Positions 58,377 through 61,868 of a DNA stretch of 61,868 bases are shown in pieces. Both the position numbers and the translations under genes were made by a program. Numbering within the stretch: position 1 is the stretch's first letter; the number at the start of each line of letters is the position of its first letter. Source of the DNA: Caulobacter sp. CCUG 60055 (GTDB lineage: Bacteria > Pseudomonadota > Alphaproteobacteria > Caulobacterales > Caulobacteraceae); contig NZ_PUIC01000015.1 of NCBI RefSeq assembly GCF_022750545.1, positions 1 through 61,868 on the forward strand, read 5' to 3'. The notes beneath the pieces are model-generated. The model was given only the letters and a program-made list of their open reading frames with translations, ran no database searches and had not been told where the DNA came from.

Positions 58377-58481
58377 CGCTGTCGGGGCTTGCGCATCAGC
58401 CGGCCCACCATTGCCGGCGTCCTGATGTTCCTGGAAGAGCCAGGTGGCGTAACGATTAACGTCGCGCGCCAGGTCGAATCA

Positions 58482-58601
58482 TGGCGCATAATTCTCGATG
58501 TAGATCGCCCGCCAGTCCTCGATCAGGGGCGAGAGCAATCCTTCCTCCGCCAGTCCCTCGCGAGGGTCTTGGTCTTCCCGCTGGTAGTCGTGATTCGTCA
58601 T
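58482..58601 (-). pseudogene. 5' fragment of the DUF5677-like gene, cut off by TGA
   Basis: Forty codons from the ATG at 58601 to a TGA at 58481-58479, in the same frame as the downstream 201-aa ORF. The encoded GLLSPLIEDWRAIYIENYAP is protein-like and joins smoothly onto the downstream FDLARDVNRY. This fits a single gene split by one nonsense change. A sequencing error is possible and cannot be excluded from one sequence. Confidence 0.5.
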
Positions 58602-58939
58602 CGCACCGGCGTAGCATCTTCGCGGGAATGATGGGCGCTACTGACCTCCTCGTTTCGCGCGTGTGCGCCACGATCGCTTTGTCCCTCTGCTATTCCTAGC
58701 CCGGCGCTGCCCAAACAGCCTCCCCAATGGCTGGTCTGCCCGAGGCCGTTCGCCTTCCCGCAATGGCGGATCGCCACTTTTTTCCGCCGCCTGCGGCTTT
58801 GCATCGCGAGGCAAAAAAGCGGCGCTCCGCCATCCTCCGCTGCGCTGCGGCCCTTCGGGTGCGCGGTCGATCGTCCCCAGCCGACGAAACGCCATCGAGG
58901 CCGCGATGGGCGCGGTCCGAGCAAGCAGGAGAATACGAC
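58602..58939 (+). other. Long structured leader before the DUF736 gene
   Basis: No gene seen. A large hairpin spans 58763-58833: ATGGCGGA, CGCC and CTTTTTT on the left arm pair with AAAAAAG, GGCG and TCCGCCAT on the right arm (19 pairs, two mismatches), with a small internal hairpin. The following CCCTTCGGGTGCG (58851-58863) is identical to that in the ParB-gene leader. The ribosome binding site CAGGAGA is at 58926-58932. Function of the leader unknown. Confidence 0.5.
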
Positions 58940-59239
58940 ATGGCTACGATCGGTACCTTCACCGCCAACAGCAAGGGCGAGTTCGCCGGCGTCATCAAGA
59001 CGCTTACCCTCAACACCAAGGCGACCCTCCGCCCGGTCGACAAGGACGGCGAGAAATCCCCCGACTTCCGCATCAGCACCGCTGACATGGACATCGGCGC
59101 GGCCTGGAAGAAGACCAGCCGCGAAGGCCGCGACTACATCTCAGCCAAGCTGGACGACCCGAGCTTCCCGGCTCCGGTCTACGCCACGCTCTCCGAGAGC
59201 GACACCGCCGGCGAATACGTCCTCATCTGGTCGCGCTGA
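58940..59239 (+). CDS. DUF736 protein
   Basis: A 99-aa protein starting MATIGTFTANSKGEFAGVIKTL with DKDGEKSPDFRI and SAKLDDPSFPAPVYATL, the full DUF736 pattern. The family is almost confined to plasmids and ICEs of Alphaproteobacteria and its function is not established. The start is fixed by CAGGAGA eight bases upstream. A strong terminator follows, so it is a single-gene transcript. Confidence 0.95.
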   Translation: MATIGTFTANSKGEFAGVIKTLTLNTKATLRPVDKDGEKSPDFRISTADMDIGAAWKKTSREGRDYISAKLDDPSFPAPVYATLSESDTAGEYVLIWSR

Positions 59240-59245
59240 CCAGCC

Positions 59246-59279
59246 AATGACGCCCCGCTCCTCGGAGCGGGGCGTCATT
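59246..59279 (+). terminator. Terminator of the DUF736 gene
   Basis: A perfect 15-bp stem (AATGACGCCCCGCTC with GAGCGGGGCGTCATT) around a CTCG loop, seven bases after the stop codon. Only a short T run is present at the end of the stem, but the stem is very stable. Confidence 0.8.
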
Positions 59280-59379
59280 CTCGTCGAAACAGCACGCCGT
59301 CTTGACGACAAATGCAAAGCCGTCCCAATCGACGATTACGTTCTGCCGAGCTTCTGTTACTGCGGGTCGAGGGGGGATC

Positions 59380-60552
59380 GTGGCTCATCTATCAGTAACC
59401 GCGTTAGCGTCCGAGACGATGGCTGCACTCACACATGCTGCGGTCCAGGCATCGTCGACGCCGTTACCTGTCGCAGCGCCGCCTGCTTCCAGTATGGTCG
59501 TGTGGGCGGCGATCATCGGCGCAACCAGCGCGCTACTCGTCTCGATATTAAAGGACTATCTCTTCGAGCGTTTGAAAGAACGGCGCGTCAGGGAGCAATC
59601 GGAGGCTACTGTATATCGTCAGTATCTGGCGCCGCTAAGCGAGTCCTGCGAGAAGATCGTCTGGCGATCGAAAGAAATATTTATCGACAAGCGGCATGCG
59701 TTTTTGAAGACTTCCACGCTTCCGTTAGATTTCAACGCCTACAAGCGGATCAGCACACTCTACAGGATCGCGACGCTGATCGGGTGGATTCGGGGGATGA
59801 ACCTTGAGTTGCGTGCCCTGCCGCGTGGAAAAACAAACGTCGCCACGCCGATTTCAAAGCAGATCGCAGCTTTTCAAAAGGCGCTCGCGGACGGACCACA
59901 CGTTGAACTCCATCGCCTGACGCGACTTAGCGCCCTTTGGGGTATCGATCTCACAAGGCTCGATCAGACCTGCCAAGCAGCCCTAGCCATGCGCTTCGAA
60001 GTGGAGGCTCACACAGCCACTGAGGGTAAACTGAAATCAGACCCCGATCACCTTCGGAGTCTTCCCGTCGATAAAAAGTTGGAAATTTGCCGACGTCTTG
60101 CCGCGTATCTCGCCAAGGAAACGGGGGGCAAGGCGCCGGATGACGATGTTGTAAGAGAAACCGTAGAGCGCGCCGTCGGCGGATTGTCCTACCGTGAAGC
60201 GCTGCTCTATCGCGATTGGCAGGACGCGCTGGGCGACGCGATGATTGAACGAGACCCGGATTCTGTCCGGCGGTTCCGTATCATCGGATATGAGAAATTC
60301 ACGCGGCTCCTGGAAACCGATGCTCCTTGGTTCGCGGTGCTCTCCAGAAGCATCGACGACATAGACTTTGACGAAATCGACCCCAGTGATTTTCGGTCGC
60401 AGCAACTGCGGGATTTGTCGGCTGCCGTCGCTTCCATCCTCATCGGCATCGCCGGAACCAAGGATGCATCTCTAGTCGACGCGACGACCCTTGAAGCCGC
60501 GGCCGGATTACAAAAGGCAATTGCGGAAGCCACTCAGACCGCAGGAGCATGA
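59380..60552 (+). CDS. Membrane-anchored protein of unknown function (first of a two-gene unit)
   Basis: A 390-aa protein if translation begins at the GTG at 59380, which follows GAGGGGGG; ATG codons at 59302 and 59419 are in the same frame. One membrane helix at about residues 39-58 (VVWAAIIGATSALLVSILKD) is preceded by an Ala/Pro-rich stretch and followed by a basic helix (FERLKERRVREQSEATVYRQYLAPL). The rest (about 300 residues) looks cytosolic, helical, with many charged residues. No domain recognised. Seven bases separate it from the next gene, so the two are an operon. Codon use is clearly unlike the chromosomal genes to the left. Confidence 0.75.
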   Translation: MAHLSVTALASETMAALTHAAVQASSTPLPVAAPPASSMVVWAAIIGATSALLVSILKDYLFERLKERRVREQSEATVYRQYLAPLSESCEKIVWRSKEIFIDKRHAFLKTSTLPLDFNAYKRISTLYRIATLIGWIRGMNLELRALPRGKTNVATPISKQIAAFQKALADGPHVELHRLTRLSALWGIDLTRLDQTCQAALAMRFEVEAHTATEGKLKSDPDHLRSLPVDKKLEICRRLAAYLAKETGGKAPDDDVVRETVERAVGGLSYREALLYRDWQDALGDAMIERDPDSVRRFRIIGYEKFTRLLETDAPWFAVLSRSIDDIDFDEIDPSDFRSQQLRDLSAAVASILIGIAGTKDASLVDATTLEAAAGLQKAIAEATQTAGA

Positions 60553-60559
60553 TGTAACA

Positions 60560-61117
60560 ATGGAGATGATCAGCGTCCCGATTTCCATAGCGTCGCTCGC
60601 CGTTTCGGTCGGTACCTTCTGGTTGGTCCTTCTTCGCCGAGGGCGCTTGGCAATGACGATGCCGACGATCGTGTTTTTCGGCCATGACATCGTGCCAAAA
60701 CCCACACCTAAGATCTTCCTTCGGACGCTGCTCTACAGCACCGCTGCTCAGGGACAGGTTGTCGAAGGCATGTATGTTAAGGCGCTCAGGAACGGCACCG
60801 AACGGACGTTCAGCTTCTGGGGTTATGGCGAAACCGAGAAGCTGTCCGCCGGCAGCGGTCTATATATCAGCCGTGCGGGGCTGGCCGCCAATCATCATTT
60901 CGTTCTTTCCGTCCATGAGGACGAATATCGGTTCGAGCCCGGCGATTATGCGATCACTGTCTATGCCCGCGTCGTCGGGCGACGGAAGCCCCTCAAACTT
61001 TCCAGCATTTCCATCACGCTCAATGATGAGCTGGCGGCAGAGCTTCGACTACAAAGGGGTGTACTCTTCGAGCGGAATCTGGACGGCCGCTACGAGGGGC
61101 ACGCCCGCGACAGATGA
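60560..61117 (+). CDS. Small membrane-anchored protein of unknown function (second of the unit)
   Basis: A 185-aa protein with one N-terminal hydrophobic segment (ISVPISIASLAVSVGTFWLV) followed by LLRRGRLAMTMPTIVFFGHD and then a region rich in beta-type residues (PKIFLRTLLYSTAAQGQVVEG, YAITVYARVVG). The RRGRL...MPT.VFFG followed by F.RTLLYST pattern seems familiar from uncharacterised proteobacterial proteins, but I cannot name a family. It follows the 390-aa gene by 7 bp. Membrane topology suggests the beta-rich part is cytosolic by the positive-inside rule (RRGR after the helix). Confidence 0.72.
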   Translation: MEMISVPISIASLAVSVGTFWLVLLRRGRLAMTMPTIVFFGHDIVPKPTPKIFLRTLLYSTAAQGQVVEGMYVKALRNGTERTFSFWGYGETEKLSAGSGLYISRAGLAANHHFVLSVHEDEYRFEPGDYAITVYARVVGRRKPLKLSSISITLNDELAAELRLQRGVLFERNLDGRYEGHARDR

Positions 61118-61456
61118 CCTGCCGACCGCGTCTATGATTCCCCACGGCTAAGCGATCGGGCCGAGATCGTTGGGGAACAGAGAAGGATGCGGTTCGAGCC
61201 GACTGACATTTTCGGGATATGTGATGTCGAAGCGCTAGCGCCGGGAAGCGCTTGCTTTGACAACAACAAGGGGCTTGGGGCGCTGCCCCTGGCGCCCTTC
61301 GGAGCGGCTTCCGCCCAGCTTCCTCCACGCTTCGCGTTCCGTGCAGCCGGTTCCCCGCGAAGCAGCCCACTCCGGTTGCACCCCCGGTCTCGCCGACGGG
61401 CAGGGTTTCAGCGCGGCGCTCCGCTGCGCGGAAACCCAAGCCCAAGGAGTCCAGCC
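61118..61456 (+). other. Long structured leader before the DUF932 gene
   Basis: No gene seen. GCCCTTCGG lies at 61294-61302, as in the other two leaders. Just before the ribosome binding site, GGGTTTC (61403-61409) pairs with GAAACCC (61431-61437) around a core that contains CGGCGCTCCGC, a motif also present in the DUF736 leader. The ribosome binding site AAGGAG is at 61444-61449. Function unknown. Confidence 0.45.
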
Positions 61457-61868
61457 ATGTATCATCAGCTTGCCACCCGGTTCGGCCGCAATGCCCACCA
61501 GATCAGCGGCAGGGAGCCGCTCGACAATGAGGCACTGTATCGGCACGTCCCGTCCATCTTCGCCCGCGAGGCACACGACAGCCGGTCGGATCGCTACGTC
61601 TATGTTCCGACCATCGACATCGTGGAGGGGGTGCGCCGGGAAGGATGGTTCCCGTTCTTCGCCGTGCAGTCCGTTCCCCGCGACGGCAGCCGCCACGGCC
61701 ACGCCAAACATATGCTGCGCCTGCGCCGTGCTGACGGCATCGGCAAGCCCGAGGCCGCCGAGGTCATCATCGTCAACAGCCATGACGGGACCAGCGCCTA
61801 TCAGATGTTTGCCGGGATGCTGCGGTTCGTCTGCACGAACAGCATGATTGTGAATCGGCGTGGAAAAT
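61457..61868 (+). CDS. DUF932 protein, N-terminal part (runs off the window)
   Basis: An open frame of 137 codons from the ATG at 61457 to the window end with no stop. It starts MYHQLATRFGRNAHQISGRE and contains VYVPTIDIVEGVRREGWFPFF and MLRFVCTNSMIV, features of the DUF932 phage/plasmid-related family. AAGGAG at 61444-61449 fixes the start. The family often lies near DUF736 genes in plasmids and ICEs, which matches this context. Confidence 0.88.
   Translation, partial: MYHQLATRFGRNAHQISGREPLDNEALYRHVPSIFAREAHDSRSDRYVYVPTIDIVEGVRREGWFPFFAVQSVPRDGSRHGHAKHMLRLRRADGIGKPEAAEVIIVNSHDGTSAYQMFAGMLRFVCTNSMIVNRRGK

Larger units (their letters stand above)
52492..61868. mobile_element. Integrative (ICE/plasmid-like) element, integrase-proximal end
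   Basis: From the tRNA-Arg 3' end to the window edge, GC content falls and codons become less biased. The gene content is recombinase, toxin-antitoxin, ParB-like, DUF736 and DUF932, all typical of plasmids and ICEs of Sphingomonadales and Caulobacterales. The recombinase sits next to the tRNA and reads toward it. The far end, conjugation genes and the second attachment site are outside the window. The start coordinate is the tRNA gene; the exact crossover site is not determined. Confidence 0.8.

Overview
The window is a contiguous piece of a very GC-rich alphaproteobacterial chromosome, most probably from the Caulobacteraceae (Caulobacter/Phenylobacterium type). This rests on the gene families (RpoH sigma-32 next to RluD, a DUF4908-type exported protein, TonB receptor, PhaR/PhaA/PhaB, MetX-MetW), the codon use (third position almost always G or C) and the frequent 4-bp ATGA/GTGA gene overlaps. 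The species cannot be named from sequence reading alone.

Layout, left to right. 0-5.5 kb: end of tilS, ftsH, folP, thiD, a nucleotidyltransferase-like protein and a PhzF-family protein. 5.6-6.4 kb: two paralogous small secreted proteins on the minus strand. 6.5-10.9 kb: serC (behind a candidate serC-type leader), serA and purA. 11-14.8 kb: a receiver-domain protein with Glu in place of the phospho-acceptor Asp, a small exported protein, then rpoH and rluD on the minus strand, with a heat-shock-like promoter in front of rpoH. 14.9-19.2 kb: TonB-dependent receptor plus PhoD-like phosphatase. 19.2-24.5 kb: LysE-type exporter, hisI, folE, cysS, DinB-fold protein, SRPBCC protein, an IscU/NifU-like scaffold and yidD. 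24.5-31.3 kb: thrS and glycosyltransferases, including a divergent ArnT-like/polyprenyl-phosphate GT2 pair, and HMG-CoA lyase. 31.4-35 kb: small HTH protein, phaR, phaA and phaB. 35-38.3 kb: a 108-bp tandem repeat running into a DUF4908-type gene, then gloB, a methyltransferase and a P-II protein. 38.5-41.6 kb: a large autotransporter. 41.6-47.8 kb: metW-metX, a SixA-DUF952-pyrD operon, a VTT-family membrane protein and a histidine kinase. 47.9-52.2 kb: an unknown Cys-containing protein, an MDR oxidoreductase and a divergent TetR regulator sharing a perfect palindromic operator, a PhnA-like protein and a gamma-glutamyltransferase.

At 52,492 a tRNA-Arg(ACG) gene marks a junction. Everything to its right (52.57 kb to the window end) has lower GC, different codon use and plasmid/ICE-type gene content: a large serine recombinase whose last codons run antisense into the tRNA, an RHH/RelE-type toxin-antitoxin pair, a 679-aa ParB-like protein, a DUF5677-like protein interrupted by an in-frame TGA, DUF736, a two-gene membrane-protein operon of unknown function, and the start of a DUF932 protein. 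I read this as the integrase-proximal end of an integrative element whose far end lies outside the window. Three of its genes (ParB-like, DUF736, DUF932) are each preceded by an unusually long (about 340-460 bp), GC-rich, ORF-free leader with strong hairpins and shared short motifs. These leaders and the two-gene cargo operon are the least explained parts of the window.
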